Shown here in pieces: positions 1-6,788 of a stretch of 64,000 nucleotides of DNA. Numbering within the stretch: the first letter of the stretch is position 1; the number at the start of each line of letters is the position of its first letter. The translations under genes and the position numbers were made by a program. The stretch comes from Elusimicrobiota bacterium (GTDB taxonomy: Bacteria; Elusimicrobiota; Elusimicrobia; UBA1565; UBA9628), in contig JACRDT010000007.1 in assembly GCA_016212795.1 (NCBI GenBank), positions 186,001 to 250,000 of the forward strand. Direction: 5' to 3'. Below the pieces are notes generated by a model, which was not told the origin of the DNA, made no database searches, and was given only the letters and a program-made list of their open reading frames with translations.

Positions 1-1710
1 CCCGCCGGCTACCCCACGCACGAGGACGCGTCCAAGGAGGTCGGCGGGCAGATCGCGGCGTGGCTCAAGTCCAGGCCCGGCCAATCGAGGCTGGTCCTGC
101 TCGAGCCGGACGCGTTCGACCGGCAGGTCTTCGCCGAATGGGACCCGGCGTCCGTCAACCTGAGGCTCTGCGAGGCCGTGCGCAAGGGAGGGTTCGAGGA
201 CCGGGTCTACTACGCGGGCAGCAAGGACACCGTGGCCAGGACCGTGGAGTTCCTCCAGCGCTCCGAGTCCAAGATCTACGACGAGTCCGTCTACGACAGG
301 TTCGGCAGCGCCAAGCGGCCCGACATGAGGCTGATGTGCCAGGTGGCGGGCAAGCCCGGCTCCGAGGGCGCGGCCGAGCTCCAGTGCTCGCTGTTCCACC
401 TCGTCGAGCAGCGCCACCTCGCCCCGGCCCGCGGCGAGTTCATCCTCCCCGCCCACGCCGGCCGCCTGGCCGCGGCCAGGAGGGACTACGCCCTGCACCG
501 CTCGAGCCTCGGGCGCTCCGCCCTGGCCGCGGCGGCTGCGGCCGCGCTCCTGGCCCTGGCGGCTGCGGGGATGTGGGTCCAGTACCGGAGCCGGCGCAAG
601 GAGTACCTGGCTTCCATGGAGCGGGTCAAGGGCGAGATCAAGGACCTGATCACGACGCACTCCTACGACGTCATCGGCCGCAAGCTCGACGCGGCGCTCG
701 CCTGCGTTCCCGAGGAGACCGACCTGCTGCGCTGGCGCAACGAGCTGAAGATCACGCTGGACCAGTACGGCGGCGACGCCCTGCTGGCCGAGAAGACCGA
801 GAAGCTCTGCGACCTGGCCGAGGCGGCCCTCGAGGAGGGCGGGCAGCTCGGCCACGAGCCCATCCACGGCTTGGAGAGCGCGGGCGGGGCCAGGGCCAAG
901 GCCCTGCTGGGCAAGGCCCGGGCGGCCCTGGCCATCGGCTGGGAGAACGAGTGGAGGAAGGTCGCGGAACATCTCTCCCGCGGGGAGACCGGCCAGGCCC
1001 GCAAGGCCCTCGACGCCCTTCTGGCCGCCCGGCCGGAGCACGAGGCCGGCCGAAAGCTCGACCGGCTCATGCGCGTCAGGCGCGAGGATCCCCCCCGCCG
1101 GCTCAAAGCCGAGAAGATGGGCAAGGATGTCCTGCTGATGCACGCCGATTCCTTCGTCGTGGGGCGCGAGCCCAAGGAGCTTCCCTCCATCGCGGTGGAC
1201 AACGCCGACGTGAGCCGCAGCCATCTCCGGCTGGCCGTGCAGGCCGGCCGGCTCCTGGCCGAGGACCTGGACAGCAAGTTCGGCAGCGCCCTGGGCGGGG
1301 AGAGCTTCAAGCGGGCCGCCGTGGAGGACGGGAGCATCCTCCTGCTGGGCAAGTCGCTGCGGGTCGAGGTCCATCTTTGCTTCGCCGCCGAGGACGGGTC
1401 TCGGGCCGCTCCGGCCGCGGAGACCCGCCTTGATGACGAGCCGGCCGAGGCCGCCGCGCCCGCCAAGGCCTTGGCGGTGCGCGCCAAGGGGCCTCTGGCC
1501 GGGTTCGTGCTGGAGTTCCCGAGGTTCTACGTCTTGTGGGGCAGGGTGAGGGTGTCGTTCGGTCCCGCCGGCATCGTGCCCGACGCCGCGGCCGGCACGG
1601 AGCTGTGGTACCGGGACGGCGTCCTGCTCGCGGCCGGGCAAGATGGCTACGAGCCCTGCCTCGACGCGAGCGTCGAGCGCAAGGGCGTGCGCTATCTTCT
1701 GGAAGGATGA
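1..1710 (+). CDS. Macro-domain/TM/FHA protein, 5' truncated by window edge
   Basis: The reading frame is open from base 1, so the N-terminus lies outside the window. The first ~45 visible residues (AGYPTHEDASKEVG, then a hydrophobic LVLLEPDAF strand) look like the end of a macro (ADP-ribose-binding) domain. A basic/Ala-rich stretch follows, then one transmembrane helix (about nt 514-585, AALLALAAAGMWVQY), then a helical region of ~180 residues. The C-terminal half holds an FHA domain with its key pattern: VVGREP, VSRSHL, and DLDSKFGS near nt 1160-1300. FHA domains bind phosphothreonine, so this may be a membrane-anchored partner of a Ser/Thr kinase such as the one at 22.3 kb. Its stop codon lies just before the start of the next gene, suggesting one operon. 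The macro assignment rests on a partial domain; the FHA call is firm. Confidence 0.7.
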   Translation, partial: PAGYPTHEDASKEVGGQIAAWLKSRPGQSRLVLLEPDAFDRQVFAEWDPASVNLRLCEAVRKGGFEDRVYYAGSKDTVARTVEFLQRSESKIYDESVYDRFGSAKRPDMRLMCQVAGKPGSEGAAELQCSLFHLVEQRHLAPARGEFILPAHAGRLAAARRDYALHRSSLGRSALAAAAAAALLALAAAGMWVQYRSRRKEYLASMERVKGEIKDLITTHSYDVIGRKLDAALACVPEETDLLRWRNELKITLDQYGGDALLAEKTEKLCDLAEAALEEGGQLGHEPIHGLESAGGARAKALLGKARAALAIGWENEWRKVAEHLSRGETGQARKALDALLAARPEHEAGRKLDRLMRVRREDPPRRLKAEKMGKDVLLMHADSFVVGREPKELPSIAVDNADVSRSHLRLAVQAGRLLAEDLDSKFGSALGGESFKRAAVEDGSILLLGKSLRVEVHLCFAAEDGSRAAPAAETRLDDEPAEAAAPAKALAVRAKGPLAGFVLEFPRFYVLWGRVRVSFGPAGIVPDAAAGTELWYRDGVLLAAGQDGYEPCLDASVERKGVRYLLEG

Positions 1711-1715
1711 CCGCC

Positions 1716-3146
1716 ATGCACCTCCTCTTCTGCTGCCTGCTCCTCGCCGCCCCCCTCCGGGCCGCGAAGCCGCCCGCCGCGCCGGCCGCCAAGTCCCGCT
1801 GCGCCGAGCTCGACGAGTTCCGGCGCGCCTCGGACATCTACCGGGGCATCGGGTATTCCGAGGAGAAGGACCTCGGCCTGGCCAGGCAGAAGGCCGTGGA
1901 CGCCGCCCTGGCCGACCTCAGCGCGAGCATCAGCGTCCGCGTGGAGGTGGCGGCCAAGGACTTCATCGGCTACGACCGGGTCAACGACAAGTCCACCGAC
2001 CAGGAGTCCTACGAGAGGCTCCTCAAGACGTACGTGGACCAGCGGGTCAACGACGCCCGGGAGCGGGAGTTCCTCGACTGCCCCCGGCCCGGGACCTACG
2101 CCGTGGTCAAGTTCGTGGACAAGCGGGAGACCGACGAGAGGATGAAGGAGGACATCGAGGTCAAGAAGACCCACGTCGTCGACGCCCTCTCGGCCGCCGA
2201 CGCCGCCGTCGAGTCCGGCCGGCCCGTCGAGGCTCTCAAGGGCTTCATCGAGGCGTCGGGCAAGCTGGAGTCCTTCTTCGAGGGCATGCCGGTCAAGGCC
2301 TCCCTGAAGCCCTCGTCGTCGAAGCTCGACCTGGGGGTCTACGCGCGCTCCCGCATCGAGGGGATCATCGGCTCCGTCACGCTCAAGCCTCTCAACGAGC
2401 GCGTCTTCTACACGGTGGACGGCAAGCCCAAGGGGCTGGTCGTCGTGACGGCGACCCTGAACGCGGCCAAAGGCGGTCGGGCCGGCGGCGACGCCCCGGC
2501 GCCCGTGGCCAACCTGCCGTTGACCGTCGCTTTCTCCAAAGGCCAGGGCCGTCTGGCCGGCCCCAAAGTGGTCACCGACGTCTTCGGGAAGGCCGAGCTG
2601 GGGCTCGAGTCCGTGGACCCTTCGTCGCTGGACGCGGCCCTGGAGGTGAGCGTGGACTCGACGGTCTTGTCGGGGCTCCCGGCGCGCTCGGACCTGCCCC
2701 GCTGCGCCATCGCCCTGGCGCGCACCAGGACCGTGGCCTTCGCCGTGCGGTTCGCCAACGGCGGGAAGACCGAGGCGATGCCCAGCCTCGAGGAAGGGGT
2801 GCGCAAGCTCATCCTGGAGGCCGGCTATGGGGCGGTCAAGGCGGGCGTGGAGGGCGGCGAGGCGGGCCCGGCGCTGCTCGGGAAGGCTCGCCAGACCAAC
2901 GCGGACTACCTGCTGGCCATCGAGGTCGCGGCCACCCACGAGGCCGACCTCAAGATGTACGCCGCGCAGGCCCGCAGCTCCGTGGCCCTCTACAGGCTGC
3001 CGGACGGCAGCCAGGAGTCGGCCGACGCCGGGCCCGGGGCCAAGGGCTTCGGCGCCAGCGGCTCCGGCGCGGGCTGGCACGCCGCGGGCAAGCTGGAGAA
3101 GGGCGTGCTCAACCTCGTCCGCGACGGCCTTTCGAAATTGAGGTAA
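1716..3146 (+). CDS. LPP20-like exported protein
   Basis: 476 residues with a short cleavable signal peptide (MHLLFCCLLLAAPLRAA). ATG 1716 is preferred over the in-frame ATG at 1707 because GGAAGG at 1701-1706 sits 9 nt upstream. Residues ~35-150 (IYRGIGYSEEKDLGLARQKA, repeated hydrophobic/charged pattern, VKFVDKRETDERM) resemble the LPP20 family of surface-associated proteins. The middle carries an Ig-like segment (PLTVAFSKGQG then DVFGKAELGL), and the end looks like an LPP20/CsgG-type beta region. No lipobox Cys is visible at the cleavage site, so it is probably soluble periplasmic or surface-attached by other means. It follows the FHA gene with overlapping control signals and is probably co-transcribed. 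The biochemical role is unknown. Confidence 0.65.
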   Translation: MHLLFCCLLLAAPLRAAKPPAAPAAKSRCAELDEFRRASDIYRGIGYSEEKDLGLARQKAVDAALADLSASISVRVEVAAKDFIGYDRVNDKSTDQESYERLLKTYVDQRVNDAREREFLDCPRPGTYAVVKFVDKRETDERMKEDIEVKKTHVVDALSAADAAVESGRPVEALKGFIEASGKLESFFEGMPVKASLKPSSSKLDLGVYARSRIEGIIGSVTLKPLNERVFYTVDGKPKGLVVVTATLNAAKGGRAGGDAPAPVANLPLTVAFSKGQGRLAGPKVVTDVFGKAELGLESVDPSSLDAALEVSVDSTVLSGLPARSDLPRCAIALARTRTVAFAVRFANGGKTEAMPSLEEGVRKLILEAGYGAVKAGVEGGEAGPALLGKARQTNADYLLAIEVAATHEADLKMYAAQARSSVALYRLPDGSQESADAGPGAKGFGASGSGAGWHAAGKLEKGVLNLVRDGLSKLR

Positions 3147-3155
3147 GGGGCCGGA

Positions 3156-4052
3156 TCAGACGTTCCACTCGACGTCCCGGACGCCGCCGCCGGGCCCGAG
3201 CCGCACCCTGAGCTCGCCGAAGCGCGTGCCGAAGTTGCGGGTCCGGAGGTCCCGGCAGGTCACGACGGTCTCTCCCCCCTCCTGGACCGCCGAGACCGCG
3301 TGGAACAACGGGGAGAGCTCCCGCATGGTCTTGAACTCGGGGACCGCGGCCAAGGCCTCTTCGTAGAGAGGATCGAGGATGGCTACGGAGGACTCCTCAA
3401 GGACGCGGCCGGTCAGTGCGTCGAGGGTGAAGAGGCGGACCGAGTCCCCCTGCCGCTCGGCGCCCAAGAACCGCCACGGCAGGAACGCGGTCGGCAGCAG
3501 CGTCGTCGTCCCTGCGGGAGCCCGGCGGAGGGCGAGGAGCCTGAGCAGGAAACGGGCGGCGCCGTAGACCGCCAGGAAGGCCCCGTAGCGCAGGCCGAGG
3601 GCGGCGCCCGGGAGACGCCCGGCCGAGGCCTCCCGCCAGACTCGGAGCAGTCCCCAGACGGTGGCCAGGACCACGGGCAGGTCGATGAAGAAGGCCCATT
3701 CGGCGCAGCAGCGCTTGCGGCTGAAGGGCGCCCAGAGCTTGGTCCCGTAGGTGTTGGTCCAGTCGAGCAGGCTGTGGAAGGCCATGCCGAGCCCCAGGCC
3801 CAGCGCGGCTCCGCCGGGCTTGGTCCCGTAGAGCGCCAGGTGTAGGCCGACGCACAGCCCGGCGATCACGGGCAGGGAGTGGGCATAGGTCTGGTGGCAT
3901 CTGAGGAAGGCTCGCTTGCCCAGGAGCCTGGAGAGGACGTCGGCGTCGGGCAGGGCCGAGCCCACCATGAAGGCGCAGGCGGCCTCGGGGTGCCGGGACA
4001 GCGCGGGAGCGGCGAGGACGACGCCCATCATGCCGTGGGTGACGATGTCCAT
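3156..4052 (-). CDS. YdjM/DUF457-type inner-membrane metal-dependent hydrolase
   Basis: 298 residues. The N-terminus MDIVTHGMMGVVLA, followed by GSALPDADVLSRL and HQTYAHSLPV, is the hallmark of the YdjM/YbcI (DUF457) family of membrane-bound metal-dependent hydrolases, with conserved His and Asp in the first two helices. Several hydrophobic helices fill residues 60-200; the C-terminal third is soluble. The substrate is unknown for most of the family. It is divergent from the TPR gene at 4079 and shares its -10 region. The start ATG lies 8 nt from the minus-strand -10 box, leaving no room for a Shine-Dalgarno site. Confidence 0.75.
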   Translation of the reverse strand: MDIVTHGMMGVVLAAPALSRHPEAACAFMVGSALPDADVLSRLLGKRAFLRCHQTYAHSLPVIAGLCVGLHLALYGTKPGGAALGLGLGMAFHSLLDWTNTYGTKLWAPFSRKRCCAEWAFFIDLPVVLATVWGLLRVWREASAGRLPGAALGLRYGAFLAVYGAARFLLRLLALRRAPAGTTTLLPTAFLPWRFLGAERQGDSVRLFTLDALTGRVLEESSVAILDPLYEEALAAVPEFKTMRELSPLFHAVSAVQEGGETVVTCRDLRTRNFGTRFGELRVRLGPGGGVRDVEWNV

Positions 4053-4060
4053 CGCGGGAT

Positions 4061-4068
4061 AGTATACT
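4061..4068. promoter_or_regulatory. Overlapping divergent -10 boxes in a palindrome
   Basis: The palindrome ATAGTATACTAT contains TATACT on the plus strand (4063-4068) and TATACT on the minus strand (4066-4061). The plus-strand start codon (4079) is 10 nt from its box and the minus-strand start codon (4052) is 8 nt from its box. A -35-like GTGACG lies 18 nt upstream of the plus box. Confidence 0.55.
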
Positions 4069-4078
4069 ATTCGGCAGG

Positions 4079-4702
4079 ATGAATCCCTCCGAGCTGCTCA
4101 TCGAGAAGATGGCGTGGCTCAAGCGGCATGACCGGCCGCTGCGGGACTGGCAGTTCGTGGCCGCGGCCGGCCTCCTGGTGGCCGGGGAGTCGTGGCTCCT
4201 CCACGGCATCGGCTGCCCTCTCCGGCTCGGCCTGCCGCTCGTCGTCCTGTCCGCCTATGTCCCGTGCAATTTCCTCTTCTTCTGCAACGTCGTCGGCGTC
4301 GGGAATTTCCGGGAGCTGGTCTGGATGGCGTGCTTCGTCCTCCTGTGCGGCGTCTCGATGCTGCTCTTCGGCGCCTTGAACCTCGCGTTCGTGCTGGGCC
4401 TCTCCCTGGCGTTGACGGTCTATCTGTGCTTCGCGGCGCTGCAAGACCCCTATTGCCGCTACCGGAAGGGGATGCGGCTCCTGGAGGCCGGGGCGGCGGG
4501 GAAGGCCGCGGGACAGCTCGAGCGAGCCGTGTCCCTGGCGCCCCGGGAGGCCCGCTACCGCTACCACCTCGGCCGAGCGTGCCTCCGCGCCGGCCGGGAG
4601 GCAGAGGGGCGCGCCCTCGTCGGTTCGGCGCTCGCCGCCGAGCCGGGGCTCTTGGACGCGCTGCGCAGGGACGTGCTGTTCCGCGAGGAGTGGATCGTCT
4701 GA
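4079..4702 (+). CDS. Membrane protein with C-terminal TPR repeats
   Basis: 207 residues. The N-terminal half has about four hydrophobic helices (for example FVAAAGLLVAGESWLLHGI, FVLLCGVSMLLFGALNLAFV). The C-terminal ~80 residues form two TPR-like helical hairpins (AAGKAAGQLERAVSLAPREA, RYRYHLGRACLRAGREAEG). The last codons overlap the start of the metallopeptidase gene, so the two are probably translated together. No specific function is recognised; TPRs suggest a scaffolding role at the membrane. Confidence 0.7.
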   Translation: MNPSELLIEKMAWLKRHDRPLRDWQFVAAAGLLVAGESWLLHGIGCPLRLGLPLVVLSAYVPCNFLFFCNVVGVGNFRELVWMACFVLLCGVSMLLFGALNLAFVLGLSLALTVYLCFAALQDPYCRYRKGMRLLEAGAAGKAAGQLERAVSLAPREARYRYHLGRACLRAGREAEGRALVGSALAAEPGLLDALRRDVLFREEWIV

Positions 4703-5190
4703 CCGAGGAAAGGACGCGCTCGCTCATCGGCGAGGTCCGGACCTTCCTCGATGACCTCCGCCGGGAGTTCCCCGGCCTGTTCGTCCCGGCCAAGCCCCTG
4801 CCGCCGCCTCGGGCCGGGCCGCGGCGGGCCGACGACAGGTTCCGGGAGGTGCTCGGCCGGCGGCTCGCCTTCTGGAGCGACAAGATCGGCGTGCGCTACC
4901 GCAGGGTCTTCATCAGGAACCAGCGCACCCGCTGGGGAAGCTGCTCGCGGCAGGGCAACCTGAACTTCAACTGCAGGCTTCTCGGGGCGCCTCCCGAGGT
5001 CCTCGACTACGTGATCATCCACGAGCTCATGCACCTCGTGGAGATGAACCATTCGAAGAGGTTCTGGAGCCGCGTGGCCGACTGGTGCCCGGACTACCGC
5101 CTGCACAAGAAGTGGCTCCGGGAGAACGGCCGGGACCTGGGGCAGCCCCTCCGGGACGAGCCCGCGACAGGCGAGGCGCTCAGCCCCTGA
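4690..5190 (+). CDS. YgjP-like (DUF45) zinc metallopeptidase
   Basis: 166 residues from a GTG at 4690 that overlaps the end of the upstream gene. The core has the YgjP/DUF45 pattern: RTRWGSCS with NLNFNCRL, then the zincin motif HELMHLVEMNHSKRFW, where the two His of HELMH and the later His of NHSKRFW are the expected zinc ligands. The family is related to M48 and SprT proteases and is usually cytoplasmic. The start codon is uncertain because the AGGAG nearby is too close to the GTG. The N-terminal ~50 residues are proline-rich and less conserved. Confidence 0.8.
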   Translation: MDRLTEERTRSLIGEVRTFLDDLRREFPGLFVPAKPLPPPRAGPRRADDRFREVLGRRLAFWSDKIGVRYRRVFIRNQRTRWGSCSRQGNLNFNCRLLGAPPEVLDYVIIHELMHLVEMNHSKRFWSRVADWCPDYRLHKKWLRENGRDLGQPLRDEPATGEALSP

Positions 5191-5193
5191 CCG

Positions 5194-5577
5194 CTACTTG
5201 CGGAACAGGCCGATGAGCTTGCGCGCGTTTGGCGAGTTGGCGTCCACGCCGAGTTGGGCGAGGCCTTCCCTGACGGAGGATTGGGTCGGGAGGTCCCCCT
5301 CGAGCACCTGGGGCAGGGCCGGGCCGCCCTTGGCCGGCATGGTGAACCCCAGGACCACGATGACGGCGACGATGAAGGCGGCTTCGAGGAGCGCGGGGAG
5401 CTTGGCCGAGGCGAACTCAAGGAGCCTCAAGGCCACGGTCAGGACGCCGGCGCCGCCCAGGATGCCCAGGATGACCAGCACCTGGTAGACGTTGTTGCCG
5501 GGCTCGGGATAGCCGACGCGGATGAAGAGATAGACGGCCCCCGAGCACAGCATGATCCGGATGAGCCGCATGATCAT
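5194..5577 (-). CDS. Small membrane protein, three predicted helices
   Basis: 127 residues from ATG 5577 (another ATG at 5571 is possible). Hydrophobic segments: IMLCSGAVYLFIRV, VYQVLVILGILGGAGVL and LEAAFIVAVIVVLGFTM, followed by a short soluble tail. I do not recognise the family. GGAGGGG, 9 nt upstream of the ATG, is one arm of the hairpin at 5587-5613, so the ribosome-binding site could be hidden when that hairpin forms. It lies downstream of the exported repeat-protein gene on the same strand. Confidence 0.6.
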   Translation of the reverse strand: MIMRLIRIMLCSGAVYLFIRVGYPEPGNNVYQVLVILGILGGAGVLTVALRLLEFASAKLPALLEAAFIVAVIVVLGFTMPAKGGPALPQVLEGDLPTQSSVREGLAQLGVDANSPNARKLIGLFRK

Positions 5578-5586
5578 GGGTACCAA

Positions 5587-5613
5587 CCCCTCCGGGCTGC
5601 GCGCCCGGAGGGG
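5587..5613 (-). terminator. Perfect 11-bp hairpin between two minus-strand genes
   Basis: CCCCTCCGGGC (5587-5597) pairs perfectly with GCCCGGAGGGG (5603-5613) around a 5-nt loop. It follows the stop of the 5636 gene on the minus strand but lacks a clear T-run, and its distal arm contains the likely Shine-Dalgarno of the 5577 gene. It may be a weak terminator, an mRNA end stabiliser or a ribosome-site sequestering stem. Confidence 0.5.
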
Positions 5614-5635
5614 CCTCTTGTCGCCGTTCGCCGGT

Positions 5636-6655
5636 CTAGCGGCCGAACGTGGTCGGGGCGGGCTGGTAGGCGGTCTTGCCGGTCTCGCCCACCTTCATGA
5701 CGTCGGCCTTGGAGATGCTGCCGACCCGCTTGAAGGAGTACTCGACGTAGTACTTCTTGCCCGCCTCGAGCTTCTGGCTGAACTCGCCGGCGTAGGCCTG
5801 GAAGTCCACGGCGTAGGTGCCGGCGGCCGCGAAGGACAGCTGCTTCTCCAGCAAGGTCGAGTCGAACCAGTTGGGGACGTCCTTGCGGAGCTTGAGGATC
5901 AGGACGGTCTGCTCGCCGGCGTAGTAGGAAGCCCACTTGTCCTTGAGCGTGAGGGCCATGTTGGGCGAGAGCCCCTGGGCCAGGATCCCCGCGGGATCGG
6001 GCTTCATGGCGAGCTTCCTGATGGGCGCCACGACGTAGCGGCCGTCGTTGCTGCCGCCCTGCACGGTCTTGTACTCGTAGGCGGTCTCGCGCTGCCTGAG
6101 GCTCAGCCACGGGCCTTGGAGGCAGATCTCGAAGCTGTCGTATTCCCAGGGGAAGAGCTGCTGGCGGTCCCTGATGGTCAGGGAGGCGCGTTCCTCATAG
6201 GTGCGGTAAGGCCGCTCGTAGCAGTTCTGTCCGTTCCGGTACGTCGGGTTCGTGTCCCGGGGGTAGTGCCCGCCCGGAGGATAGTACCCGCCGGGAGGGT
6301 AGTGGCCGCCCGGGGGATAATGGCCGCCCGGAGGGTAGTGCGGGTCGGGGACGGGATAGCAGTCCTCCACCCACTCGGTGCTGCGCAGCCAGATCTCGCC
6401 GGTCTGCGGGGAGTCGTTGGCGCCGATGGTGAAGCTGGCGCAGTCCTGGTCTTGGCGGTAGTACAGCGCCTTGACCGGGGCGTGCTGGGCCACGTTCTGC
6501 GGCTCCGCGGCCTTCTCGCGGACGGTCTTCAGCAGGTCTGACACGTTGATGCCCTGGTCGAAATCCAACCCCGGCAGCTCGGCGCGGGCCGGGATCGCCG
6601 ACGACAGGACCAGCGCCAACGCCATCGTCGTGATCAAGGATGCGGCGGTCTTCAT
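5636..6655 (-). CDS. Exported protein with HYPPGG repeats
   Basis: 339 residues with a clear signal peptide (MKTAASLITTMALALVLSSA then IPARA). Residues ~105-135 hold four to five copies of the hexapeptide HYPPGG. The rest has many aromatic and charged residues, a pair of Cys-containing segments (QDCASF, NCYERPYR, FEICLQGPW) and ends with KTAYQPAPTTFGR. No known domain is recognised. ATG 6655 is preceded by AGGAGG about 10 nt upstream. A plausible minus-strand extended -10 (TGGCATAAT) lies ~45 nt farther up. It is probably periplasmic or secreted; the Gly/Pro/Tyr/His repeat resembles flexible or metal-binding linkers. Confidence 0.6.
   Translation of the reverse strand: MKTAASLITTMALALVLSSAIPARAELPGLDFDQGINVSDLLKTVREKAAEPQNVAQHAPVKALYYRQDQDCASFTIGANDSPQTGEIWLRSTEWVEDCYPVPDPHYPPGGHYPPGGHYPPGGYYPPGGHYPRDTNPTYRNGQNCYERPYRTYEERASLTIRDRQQLFPWEYDSFEICLQGPWLSLRQRETAYEYKTVQGGSNDGRYVVAPIRKLAMKPDPAGILAQGLSPNMALTLKDKWASYYAGEQTVLILKLRKDVPNWFDSTLLEKQLSFAAAGTYAVDFQAYAGEFSQKLEAGKKYYVEYSFKRVGSISKADVMKVGETGKTAYQPAPTTFGR
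6257..6341 (-). repeat. 18-bp tandem repeat encoding HYPPGG
   Basis: An 18-nt unit (GGAGGGTAGTGGCCGCCC-like on the plus strand) is repeated with small changes four to five times inside the exported protein gene. Each unit encodes HYPPGG or YYPPGG. Confidence 0.75.
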
Positions 6656-6788
6656 CGAGGGGTGCCTCCTGGGCCAGTGGGCCCATTTTTCACGTAGGTC
6701 TATTATGCCACGCGGAGGGACCAAAAGGGAACGGGTCTTTGTGCCTAGGCCCGGGTAGGACCTTTGGCCCAGACGCCCCGGGGCGCGG
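6656..6788 (-). promoter_or_regulatory. Leader and promoter region of the exported repeat protein
   Basis: The 133-bp gap holds a minus-strand extended -10 candidate (TGGCATAAT, near 6700-6708) and several GGGCCC-type inverted repeats: GGGCCAGTGGGCCC near 6671 and CCTAGGCCCGGGTAGG near 6743. Any of these could fold in the leader or end the upstream operon. No gene is visible here. Confidence 0.4.
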
